This document shows positions 26,910 through 34,924 of a stretch of DNA of 64,000 nucleotides, one piece after another. The notes below the pieces were generated by a model that ran no database searches, was not told where the DNA came from, and was given only the letters and a program-made list of their open reading frames with translations. A program made the translations under genes and the position numbers. The stretch is taken from assembly GCA_018241505.1 (NCBI GenBank), contig JAFEDS010000013.1, positions 311,417 to 375,416 on the forward strand, read 5' to 3'. Source of the DNA: Pseudomonadota bacterium (GTDB lineage Bacteria; Pseudomonadota; Gammaproteobacteria; Steroidobacterales; Steroidobacteraceae). The first letter of the stretch is position 1; the number at the start of each line of letters is the position of its first letter.

Positions 26910-28385
26910 TTGCTGTTCAACTCCGCCGACTACGTTCTATTCCTGCCTCTCGTTCTGCTCGTATACGTCCTGCTGCGGCGGGCCGGCCTGCGTGCGCAGA
27001 ACGCCTGGATGTTGATTGCCAGTTACGTGTTCTATGGCTGGTGGGACTGGCGCTTTCTCGGCCTTCTGTTCGGCACCACCCTCAATGACTACCTGGTGGG
27101 CCTCGGCCTCGAGCGTACCGACAATCCGCGGAGCCGCCGCCTGCTGATCCTGCTCAGCATCGGCGTCAATCTCGGCGTACTGGGCTTCTTCAAGTACTAC
27201 AACTTCTTCGTGTCCTCGTTCATTGAGGCCTTTGCCGGCATCGGCGTGCACCTGGAGGCGCCCACTCTGAAGGTGATCCTGCCGGTGGGCATCAGCTTCT
27301 ACACCTTCCAGGCCCTGACCTACACCATTGCCGTGTATCGGCGCGAGATGCGCGCGGTACACGATCCGATCGGATTCTTCGCCTATGTGGCGTTCTTTCC
27401 GCAGCTCGTGGCAGGGCCCATTGAGCGGGCGCGGCACCTGTTGCCGCAGTTTTTCGTGCCGCGGGTCATCGAGCCCGAAAGCTTCGCCAGCGGTCTGCGC
27501 CAGATGTTGTGGGGCTTTTTCTGCAAGCTGGTGGTCGCCGACAACTGCGCGACCGTGGTCAACAGCATTTTCGCGCAGCACACCATCCCCGGCGGGGACA
27601 CACTGTCGGGCAGCATGGCGTTGCTGGGCTCGGTGTTGTTTGCATTCCAGATCTACGCGGATTTCTCGGGGTATTCACACATCGCTCTCGGTACCGCGCG
27701 CCTGTTCGGCTTTGAGCTGATGCAGAACTTCGCGACGCCGTATTTCTCCCAGAGCCATCCGGAGTTCTGGCGCCGTTGGCACATCTCGCTGTCCTCGTGG
27801 TTTCGCGACTACGTCTACATTCCGTTGGGCGGCAACCGCGCCTCCAGGCCTCGCCAGGCATTCAACCTGCTCGTCACATTCACCCTGAGCGGCCTGTGGC
27901 ACGGAGCGAACTGGACGTTCATTGTCTGGGGTGTACTCAACGGGCTGTATGTTATTCCCAGGGTCTTCATTGGCGAGCCGCTGGCGCCGGCCGCGAGCTC
28001 GCCCAACTGGCTGGTGCGGGTGCCGACCGTCACATTTCGCATCCTGTTTACCTTCTCGCTGACTGTGCTCGCGTGGATCTTCTTCCGCTCGCCGACGATT
28101 GCCGGCGCCTGGAAGGTGCTCGGGGAGATTGCCTCGCGGTCATTGTTCACCAGTCCGCTGCCGGTGTTGCGGTCAATGGGTCTGCTGACTACAGTTGCGT
28201 ACGCCATGCTCGCAATCACGTTCCTTCTGGCCATGGAATGGTGGCAGCGCGACAAGCGCTACGCGCTCGAGCTGGGCGAGCGGGCGGCGTTGATTACCTG
28301 GCCCGCCTGCGCCACGGTCTTTGCCGTGATTGTGTTGTTCCGGTATACCGGCGCATCGCTGGATTTCATCTACTTCCAGTTCTAG
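26910..28385 (+). CDS. MBOAT family O-acyltransferase (AlgI-like)
   Basis: The TTG at 26910 gives MLFNSADYVLFLPLV, the family's usual N-terminus, so I prefer it to the in-frame TTG at 26886 that would overlap the methyltransferase. The 491-residue protein has about ten membrane segments and the catalytic histidine in SGLWHGANWTF (H331). MBOAT proteins of this type move an acyl group across the membrane to a periplasmic transferase, as AlgI does in alginate acetylation. The next gene encodes such a periplasmic partner, and the start codons are two bases from the preceding stop. The polymer acetylated would be the exopolysaccharide. Confidence 0.88.
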   Translation: MLFNSADYVLFLPLVLLVYVLLRRAGLRAQNAWMLIASYVFYGWWDWRFLGLLFGTTLNDYLVGLGLERTDNPRSRRLLILLSIGVNLGVLGFFKYYNFFVSSFIEAFAGIGVHLEAPTLKVILPVGISFYTFQALTYTIAVYRREMRAVHDPIGFFAYVAFFPQLVAGPIERARHLLPQFFVPRVIEPESFASGLRQMLWGFFCKLVVADNCATVVNSIFAQHTIPGGDTLSGSMALLGSVLFAFQIYADFSGYSHIALGTARLFGFELMQNFATPYFSQSHPEFWRRWHISLSSWFRDYVYIPLGGNRASRPRQAFNLLVTFTLSGLWHGANWTFIVWGVLNGLYVIPRVFIGEPLAPAASSPNWLVRVPTVTFRILFTFSLTVLAWIFFRSPTIAGAWKVLGEIASRSLFTSPLPVLRSMGLLTTVAYAMLAITFLLAMEWWQRDKRYALELGERAALITWPACATVFAVIVLFRYTGASLDFIYFQF

Positions 28386-28387
28386 AA

Positions 28388-29365
28388 ATGGCCACTACGC
28401 CCGATATCGCCACGGTTGCAATGACCCGTTCGTTCTCCTGGACGCGGCTCATTTCACAGCTCCTGGTGGCCGTGCTGTTGTTTGTCGTGGCGAATGTAGT
28501 GACGTATGAGACGTCGGGATTCTTTCAGAAAGAGCACGAATACCAGGAGATTGTGGCGGGCATCGCGCGGCATCGCGACGTGCGCCTGGTGTTTGCAGGC
28601 GATTCGCACTTTGCCGTGCCGCTGAATGACTACCTGGATGAGTACGTGGCGGCGCCGGGCTATAGCGTTGCCGCCGGCGGCGACTCCCTGCGAGAGTCGT
28701 TCGCGAAGGTGCGCCATGTCCTGAATGACACTCCGGGGATCGACACGCTGATTCTGACAGCCGACCCCCACATGTTTGGCAAGGGCCGCCTCGAGTCATC
28801 CAACCGCTCGTTCGCTGATCGGTATTTCATTGAGGCGTGGGACTCGTCCGGGCTGCAGAAAAACATCTGGTCGGCCCTGCTGCAGCAGGTGCCGCTGTTC
28901 AACGAGGACTTCCTGCAGTACTTCCGGAAAGACCTGGGGACGCTGTTTTCACGCACTAAAACCAAGGCGCGTGGTGCCGGCGACCCGTTGGCGTGGAGTC
29001 GTCTGACTGACGAGCAGAGGCTTGCCAGCGCGACCGAAACGGGCCAGGGCGATCACGCCGGAGTAGGGGACTCGCAGGTACCCTACATGTGGTACCAGCG
29101 CATATTGGATGTTGCCCGCGAGCACCATGTGAAAGTCATCGGTGTGCGCTTCCCGGTTCATCCGGGGTACTCGGCACAGATCTCGCCGGACAAGGTGGCA
29201 GAGCTCAACACGTGGCTGACGAGCCACGGTGTGAGCCAAGTAATCGATCTACGTAACGAGTTGACGGATCCCCGGGACTTCGAGGACGAGGATCATCTCA
29301 ATGACACCGGAGCCGCCAAGATCGTGAAGGTGCTGGAAGAACGCCTGCACCGACGCATCCACTAG
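28388..29365 (+). CDS. AlgX/AlgJ-like SGNH polysaccharide acetyltransferase
   Basis: The ATG at 28388 gives 325 residues with one membrane anchor near 20-40 (LLVAVLLFVVANVV) and a periplasmic SGNH domain. The serine-containing motif GDSH is at residues 71-74, and the Asp-His pair is EDEDHL with D300 and H303. Such proteins transfer acetyl groups to polymer after an MBOAT protein supplies them, which fits the gene directly upstream two bases away. A second ATG at 28421 is possible. The end overlaps the convergent epimerase gene by four bases. Confidence 0.84.
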   Translation: MATTPDIATVAMTRSFSWTRLISQLLVAVLLFVVANVVTYETSGFFQKEHEYQEIVAGIARHRDVRLVFAGDSHFAVPLNDYLDEYVAAPGYSVAAGGDSLRESFAKVRHVLNDTPGIDTLILTADPHMFGKGRLESSNRSFADRYFIEAWDSSGLQKNIWSALLQQVPLFNEDFLQYFRKDLGTLFSRTKTKARGAGDPLAWSRLTDEQRLASATETGQGDHAGVGDSQVPYMWYQRILDVAREHHVKVIGVRFPVHPGYSAQISPDKVAELNTWLTSHGVSQVIDLRNELTDPRDFEDEDHLNDTGAAKIVKVLEERLHRRIH

Positions 29366-30351
29366 ATCAGTCCATTCGTCTGATACCACTCGGCGCTTTT
29401 GCGCGCGCCTTCGCGGAACGGCACCTGCGGCCGGAAATTCAACACGTTCTCAGCCCGCGCATTGGAGAAGTAGAACGACTTCTTGAAAAAGTCGAGCCGG
29501 CGGCGGTGCAGCGGCGGCTTCAAGCCCAACGGGCTGAAGGTCGCCTCAAAGACCCTGGCTGCCAACATGAACGGCCACAGGGGCACGTGCGGGGGCTTCT
29601 TCGGGTTGCCGACGGCATCGCTCACCGCGGCCACCATGTCGTTGGTGGTGATCTTCTCGGAGCCGGCCAACACCACGGTCTGCTTGTTGGCCGCGGCTTG
29701 CGTACAGGCAGCCAGCAGGCCGCGCGACAGGTCCTCGACATAGATGACCTGGTGCAGGTTCCGGCCGCCCCCGATGATGGGAAAGCGGCCTTTCTTCACG
29801 CCTTTGAACAGCTTCAGCAGGCGCATGTCGCCGGGCCCGTAGGTTTCCGAAATCCGGATGATGGTCCATTCCAGGGGGGAGACAAATTCCCGCACGACCT
29901 TCTCGGCGGCCATCTTCGTGCGGCCGTAGGGATTGTCAGGCGCGAGCGGCGAGTCTTCATCCAGGCTGCCGTCGGCCGCGCTGCCATAAACACCGATGGT
30001 GCTGCCGTGAACGAAGCGGCGCACACCGGCTTTGGCCGCGGCTTCCAACAGGCTGCGCGTGCCGTCGACATTGATGCGATGAAAATAACTCTCGGGTTGT
30101 TCCGCTTCGTGTTGGGCGGCCGCGAGATGAATGACCGCGTCCTTGCCTTGCAGCTCGCGGGCGATGACCGCGGAATCCTCCAGGGGGGCAATGACGAGCT
30201 TGATGCCGGCCTGGGTCAGGGCCTCGCAGCGCGCTTTTTCGGTCGGCGTGTTGATGGGAGTCACCACGGTCACTTCGTGGCCTGCGTTCACGGCAAGGGG
30301 GGCGAGCCGGCTGCCAATGAAGCCGGAGCCGCCCGTCAGAAAGATTTTCAT
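29362..30351 (-). CDS. NAD(P)-dependent sugar epimerase/dehydratase (SDR family)
   Basis: The 329-residue enzyme is an extended short-chain dehydrogenase with FLTGGSGFIGSRL (the TGxxGxxG loop at about 6-13) and the catalytic YGRTK (YxxxK). It would alter the sugar part of a nucleotide sugar or a related carbonyl. It is coupled by an ATGA overlap to the upstream GlpD-like gene (30348-30351), which suggests that the two act on one substrate path. The exact product is not predictable by eye. Confidence 0.82.
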   Translation of the reverse strand: MKIFLTGGSGFIGSRLAPLAVNAGHEVTVVTPINTPTEKARCEALTQAGIKLVIAPLEDSAVIARELQGKDAVIHLAAAQHEAEQPESYFHRINVDGTRSLLEAAAKAGVRRFVHGSTIGVYGSAADGSLDEDSPLAPDNPYGRTKMAAEKVVREFVSPLEWTIIRISETYGPGDMRLLKLFKGVKKGRFPIIGGGRNLHQVIYVEDLSRGLLAACTQAAANKQTVVLAGSEKITTNDMVAAVSDAVGNPKKPPHVPLWPFMLAARVFEATFSPLGLKPPLHRRRLDFFKKSFYFSNARAENVLNFRPQVPFREGARKSAEWYQTNGLI

Positions 30352-32066
30352 GCAATGGCTTTTTGTTGGGTTTGTGTGGCCGGTGGGGTTGCCAGGTAGC
30401 GTGCGAATTCCCGTTCGACGAGCGCACGCTCTTCCGCAGTGCGCTGCGCCGACCAGCCGAGCTCCTGGCTGAGAAGCATCTGCAGCTCATCCAGTGCGGC
30501 AGTGCCCGGATGGCCGTCTGTGCCGAGCTCAGTACGGCGGAAGACGATGTCCCCCATACGTTGAGCTGTCTCACTCCGGACGGCGTAGACGGCTTCAGCG
30601 AGGCTCACATGGCTGCCCGTAAAGCAGCGCCCCAAGTTCGGCTCGTGCTCTGCCAGTTGCAGCACACGCACGGCGTCGGTGCCGTAGTTGCGCAGCATCC
30701 CGTCAGCAGATTTCTCCGTGAGCCAGGGCGGGCGCCGCGACTGGAACTCGTGGGCGGCTGAATTGAAGTCCGCAATATCACCGCCCATGAGCGGGGCTGT
30801 GGTGGAGTCATCCCCGGAGCGGCGCGCATCGAGTTGCGCAATCGCCATGTCGAGCGCTTCAACCGCGTCTCGGCGCGCGACGGTGTAGCGCACGCTGATG
30901 ACCGACAAGAGTCCGGACTGGCCGAGACTGCGATGATCGATCATACGGGACTGTTTGCCAAAGCTCAGGCCGCCGTGCTGCTTCTTGGCTTCGCCAAACG
31001 GGACGAGTCCGAAGTCAGCGCGCCGTACATCCGACTCCTGCAACTGCAAGTTGGGATAGCACGTGTTGAACTCTTCGATGAACGTGCGCAACTCCTCGCG
31101 TGGCAGCCCGACAGCATCCGGATCGCGCGGTACGATCGAATGCCAGACTCCGACCAACGTACTGTTGCGCCAGGGAACGAGAAACAGATGACGGCTGTTG
31201 CGAGCCAGGAGCGCATCCGAGTCCTTCACCTGCCCCTGGACCGCCAACGCCATCGGAGTGGCGAACCTGCGGTCCACCATGAAGCATGCATCGCGAGAGT
31301 AGGTACCCGGTTGGCCGTAACCGGATGGCAGGAGGCCTTCGGCCCACGGTCCCGCGGCGTTGATGACGAGTCTTGAGCGAATGTCGAAACGCTCGCCTGT
31401 GAGCCGGTCAATCGCCTGGACACCCGTGACGCGCGATCCTTCAGTCAACAGCTTGGCGGCTTCCACATAGTTGCCGATCGCGGCGCCCATGGCGGCGGCG
31501 GCGCCAACAAAGGCGAGTACCAGCCGGGGCGGACTGTACATCTGCCCATCTTCGAACGCCGCGGCGCCCGTGAGGCTGCCGCTGGCGATGTCAGGAAACA
31601 ATTCGAGCGTTTCGGCCCGACTCAGGAAACGCGTTCCCCGAACGCGGCGTGCAGGGTCCACTACGTGCCGATTTACATCTGCGCTCAACGCGTCGTACAG
31701 CAACATTCCCGTGCCGAGAAACCAGCGGCTGCTTTTGCCTCTGCCGTAGGTAGGAATTACGAAGGGGAGGGGAGATACGAGATGAGGGGCGATCCTAAGC
31801 ATCACCGCGCGCTCGAAACAGGATGCGCGCAGGCGCCGGACATCACCGTGTTGCACATAGCGTATGCCACCGTGCACCACTTTGAAGCAGTGCGCCGAGG
31901 CACCGGCTGAAAAATCCTCACGTTCGATCAGCGCGGTATTGAAGCCACGCAGCGCAGCCTCGCGGGCCGCGGCGGCGCCGGAGGCTCCTCCACCCACCAC
32001 GAGTACATCGAACAATTCGCTATTGAGGCGGCGGAGGTCGCGGCCTATGCTATGTGACTGTTCCAC
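30348..32066 (-). CDS. FAD-dependent glycerol-3-phosphate dehydrogenase-like protein
   Basis: The protein has an N-terminal FAD-binding motif DVLVVGGGASGAAAARE, then LRGFNTALIEREDFSAGAS and the substrate-domain strings typical of GlpD. I place the start at a GTG (32066), 18 codons before the dinucleotide fold, because GlpD proteins begin about there and this leaves a divergent promoter space; an ATG at 32117 or GTG at 32147 in the same frame is possible. The product, 572 residues, would pass electrons to quinones. In this locus it may instead oxidise a glycerol-phosphate or sugar-phosphate linked to the polymer. It is coupled to the downstream SDR gene. Confidence 0.8.
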   Translation of the reverse strand: MEQSHSIGRDLRRLNSELFDVLVVGGGASGAAAAREAALRGFNTALIEREDFSAGASAHCFKVVHGGIRYVQHGDVRRLRASCFERAVMLRIAPHLVSPLPFVIPTYGRGKSSRWFLGTGMLLYDALSADVNRHVVDPARRVRGTRFLSRAETLELFPDIASGSLTGAAAFEDGQMYSPPRLVLAFVGAAAAMGAAIGNYVEAAKLLTEGSRVTGVQAIDRLTGERFDIRSRLVINAAGPWAEGLLPSGYGQPGTYSRDACFMVDRRFATPMALAVQGQVKDSDALLARNSRHLFLVPWRNSTLVGVWHSIVPRDPDAVGLPREELRTFIEEFNTCYPNLQLQESDVRRADFGLVPFGEAKKQHGGLSFGKQSRMIDHRSLGQSGLLSVISVRYTVARRDAVEALDMAIAQLDARRSGDDSTTAPLMGGDIADFNSAAHEFQSRRPPWLTEKSADGMLRNYGTDAVRVLQLAEHEPNLGRCFTGSHVSLAEAVYAVRSETAQRMGDIVFRRTELGTDGHPGTAALDELQMLLSQELGWSAQRTAEERALVEREFARYLATPPATQTQQKAIA

Positions 32067-32165
32067 CGGCCAATGATAGCCAAAATCATTCCTGCCGGTG
32101 GGTTCGGGCACGCACATTGCTGCGAGCCGGCCGGAGAGCCATCCCACAAGAAGGACTCGTGCGCA

Positions 32166-32876
32166 ATGACTGGAGCAACCTCCCTCTCGACACTGGGCGC
32201 ATCAATCGCGCCTCGCCGTTTCCTCGAGGCCTACCGGACTGCCAAGGTAGTCATAGGCAACCGGATGCGGCATTTCGACGTCCCCACCGAGCCACATTTT
32301 GATGACGAAAGCACCGAATATTTTCGCCAGGAACTGGCGAACGTCCGCAACTACCTCGAATACGGTAGCGGCGGATCGACGGTGCTCGCCAACCAGATAG
32401 TAACCAACCTCGTGAGCGTGGATAGTGACGCGAGCTTCCTTGCGGACGTGCGCGAGAAACTGTCCCACTCCGACCGCCGTGCCATGTCGAAGCTCATTCA
32501 CGTCAACATCGGACTGACGGTTGACTGGGGCATGCCGGTGTTCACCAAGCCCACCCGGCGGCGGGTGCGGCGATGGGAGGAATACGCCAAGGCGCCCTGG
32601 CGCTACTTCCGGACCATCGGCCAACAACCTGACCTGATTCTCGTGGACGGCCGGTTCAGGGTGGCGTGTGTACTGGAGAGCCTGCTCAGCCTGTCGCCTT
32701 TGAGCGAGACGAAGATATTGCTCGATGACTATGTGAGCCGGCCGGAGTATTCGGTGGTCGAGCAGTTCGCCGACGTGAAGCTGGTCGGGCGCATGGCGGT
32801 GATGCAGCCACGGCGGTTGGTCGACAGGATCCAGGTCCGCCGCCTCGTCAAACAGTACTGTGCCGATCCCCGCTAG
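32166..32876 (+). CDS. Class I methyltransferase-like protein of unknown function
   Basis: The ATG at 32166 follows an AAGGA sequence. The 236-residue product has ANVRNYLEYGSGGSTVLAN, which reads as a SAM-binding motif I with glycine loop, and VSVDSDASFLADV as its acidic loop, but the rest does not match a methyltransferase family I recognise. The C-terminal part (PEYSVVEQFADVKLVGRMAVM) suggests an all-alpha/beta sugar-handling fold. It diverges from the GlpD-like gene and converges on glrR. Function is unknown. Confidence 0.62.
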   Translation: MTGATSLSTLGASIAPRRFLEAYRTAKVVIGNRMRHFDVPTEPHFDDESTEYFRQELANVRNYLEYGSGGSTVLANQIVTNLVSVDSDASFLADVREKLSHSDRRAMSKLIHVNIGLTVDWGMPVFTKPTRRRVRRWEEYAKAPWRYFRTIGQQPDLILVDGRFRVACVLESLLSLSPLSETKILLDDYVSRPEYSVVEQFADVKLVGRMAVMQPRRLVDRIQVRRLVKQYCADPR

Positions 32877-32886
32877 GATCGGCACA
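32859..32886 (+). terminator. Inverted repeat with stop codon in loop (between convergent genes)
   Basis: An 11-base perfect stem (32859-32869 with 32876-32886) encloses a six-base loop, and the rightward gene's TAG stop (32874-32876) runs from the loop into the first base of the 3' arm. There is no U-tract, and the leftward glrR stop is nine bases away, so it could work as a bidirectional terminator or RNA 3'-end stabiliser. Confidence 0.5.
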
Positions 32887-32894
32887 CGTGTTGA

Positions 32895-34292
32895 TTAGCG
32901 CTGCTTGAATTCCTCAGGCGTCAACTGGTGGCGCGCCAGCAGCTTGTAGAAATCAGTACGGTTGCGTTTCGCCAGGCGCGCTGCCTGACTCACATTGCCG
33001 CCCGTGATCTGCAGGATCTGCGACAGGTAGCTGCGCGTAAACTCGTCGCGGGCCTCGTCGAACGAGGGCAGGCGGCCGGGGCCGCCGCCGAGCGACTGTT
33101 GGACCAACTCGACGGGAATGATCGGCGTCTGTGACAACGCCACGTTCTGGCGCACGACATTCTGCAACTGCCGGATGTTGCCCGGCCAGTCGGCCGTAGC
33201 CAGCAACTCGACCGCTTCCGGCGCGTAGATCTTGCGCACGCCGCTTTCTTTCGCAATCTGCGCAAGGAAGTGCGCCACGAGCAACGGGATATCCTCACGC
33301 CGCCGGTTCAGTGCCGGCATCTCGATGTGCACGACGTTCAAACGGTAGTACAGGTCCTCGCGGAACTGGCCGGCCGTCATCAGGTTCTGCAGGTCGCGGT
33401 GCGTGGCGGAAATCACGCGCACATTGACCGGGATCGCATCGGTACTGCCCACCGGCCGGATCACATTCTCCTGCAACACCCGCAGCAGTTTCACCTGCAG
33501 GCGCATCGGCATGTCGCCGATCTCATCCAACATGAGGGTGCCGCCGTCGGCGGCCATGAAGAGCCCGCGGTGCGCGCGCGTGGCCCCCGTGAAGGAGCCC
33601 TTCTCGTGGCCGAACAATTCGGATTCCAACAGGTTCTCGGCCATCGCGCTGCAGTTGATGGCCACGAACGGCTTGTTCTTACGCGGGCTGGCGTGGTGGA
33701 TGGCGCGCGCCAGCAGCTCCTTGCCCGTGCCGCTCTCACCGGTAATCAACACGCGCGCATCGGTGCCGGCCACCATGTGCGCCTGCGCGAGCTTTTCCTC
33801 CATGACCGAGCTGCGCGTGACAATCTCCGCGCGCCAGTCTTCGTCGGAGGCGCCGAAGCCGGAGATACGCAACGCCTTCTGGACCTGGTCGAGCAGCTCC
33901 TGTTTGTCCACCGGCTTGGTCAGGAAGCCGAAGGCCCCCATCTGCGTGGCCTGCACCGCATCCGGAATCGTGCCGTGGGCCGTGAGAATGATGACTTTCA
34001 GGCCCGGCCAGCGATTCTGCAGCTCCTTGAGCAGACCGATCCCGTCCATGTGGTCCATGCGCAGGTCGGTGATCACCAGGTCCGGACGGAAGCGGCTGGC
34101 GGCCGCCAGGGCCAGGACCGCGCTTTCGACCGCTTCAACATCGTAACTCTCGGCGCGCAGGCGGATGGTCAGCAGGCGCAGCAGGCCCGGATCGTCATCC
34201 ACGACCAGGATGCGGGCTTTGCGTTTACCTGTCTGATTCAAGTGCCTGGTCCTCAACTGCTCGGGTTGCAACAGCGTCGCGGGAATCGTCAC
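32895..34292 (-). CDS. glrR: GlrR-type sigma-54 activating response regulator
   Basis: The 465-residue protein has a receiver domain with D32-D34, phospho-acceptor D76 and K126. This is followed by an AAA+ domain with Walker A GESGTGKE (175-182), a GSFTGA sigma-54-contacting loop at 222-227 and Walker B LMLDEIGD (243-250), and a Fis-type helix-turn-helix at the C-terminus (NVSQAARLAKRNRTDFYKLL). The loop is GSFTGA rather than GAFTGA. The order glrK, a small lipoprotein, glrR matches the enterobacterial glrK-qseG-glrR operon, and it overlaps the lipoprotein gene by four bases. It would activate sigma-54 promoters in response to cell-envelope stress. Confidence 0.93.
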   Translation of the reverse strand: MTIPATLLQPEQLRTRHLNQTGKRKARILVVDDDPGLLRLLTIRLRAESYDVEAVESAVLALAAASRFRPDLVITDLRMDHMDGIGLLKELQNRWPGLKVIILTAHGTIPDAVQATQMGAFGFLTKPVDKQELLDQVQKALRISGFGASDEDWRAEIVTRSSVMEEKLAQAHMVAGTDARVLITGESGTGKELLARAIHHASPRKNKPFVAINCSAMAENLLESELFGHEKGSFTGATRAHRGLFMAADGGTLMLDEIGDMPMRLQVKLLRVLQENVIRPVGSTDAIPVNVRVISATHRDLQNLMTAGQFREDLYYRLNVVHIEMPALNRRREDIPLLVAHFLAQIAKESGVRKIYAPEAVELLATADWPGNIRQLQNVVRQNVALSQTPIIPVELVQQSLGGGPGRLPSFDEARDEFTRSYLSQILQITGGNVSQAARLAKRNRTDFYKLLARHQLTPEEFKQR

Positions 34293-34924
34293 GGTTGGCG
34301 TCCTTCATTGCTCGGTTTGCGCTCGTTCAGCGAGCGCTCGATGTTGGCTATGGCATCGAGCTTGGCTCGGGCTTCCTCGAGCTCCTTGCGCAAGCGGGCA
34401 TTCTCATCTGTCTCCAACTGCAGACGGCGATTGCTCGTGCTCAGGCGCTCGCGATCGGCGCGAACGGCGTCCCCCTGCAGCCTGCGATTTTCCGCATCCA
34501 ACGTCAAATGGTCGTCAATTTGCTGCAGTTCCAAAAAAGCAAGGGCACGTTCTCCAGAAAGCAACATTTCCGGGTTGGCCATCAGCTCGCGCAACAGGCG
34601 TTGGGCCCGCGGGAGGTCGGTTGCGGGGTGTCCGGTGGTCGCCAGCACCAGTGCGTAGCGCAATTGGCGGCTCGGAGTGGGCGCCGTCTCGAAATCTCGC
34701 TGCACTGCGGTCGTCATTTCCGCCTGTTCGGCCGCCGGTGCCTGCACGAGTTTTTGCAACAACTGCAGGTCTTCGGTCAAAACTGCGACAGAGGCCGCAT
34801 TTTTGTCCACCACGGGCGGGGGCGGCCGCGGCTCGCGCTCGCGCGCGTTGTAGTCGGATGCACAGGCGGTCAGCAGCACGCTCAACACGGCGCCCGCCAG
34901 GGTTCTCGCGATGTTATGCGGCAT
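34289..34924 (-). CDS. QseG-like outer-membrane lipoprotein
   Basis: The ATG at 34924 starts a 211-residue protein with lipobox LLTAC (about residues 14-18) and a long alpha-helical body (charged, rich in E, R and Q in the last 60 residues). It occupies the same position as QseG between glrK and glrR, where it is thought to help the sensor kinase signal. The open frame continues upstream to 35173, but that part lies inside glrK and has no lipoprotein leader. The start overlaps glrK by 11 bases. Identification rests on synteny and the lipoprotein architecture more than on motifs. Confidence 0.75.
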   Translation of the reverse strand: MPHNIARTLAGAVLSVLLTACASDYNAREREPRPPPPVVDKNAASVAVLTEDLQLLQKLVQAPAAEQAEMTTAVQRDFETAPTPSRQLRYALVLATTGHPATDLPRAQRLLRELMANPEMLLSGERALAFLELQQIDDHLTLDAENRRLQGDAVRADRERLSTSNRRLQLETDENARLRKELEEARAKLDAIANIERSLNERKPSNEGRQP

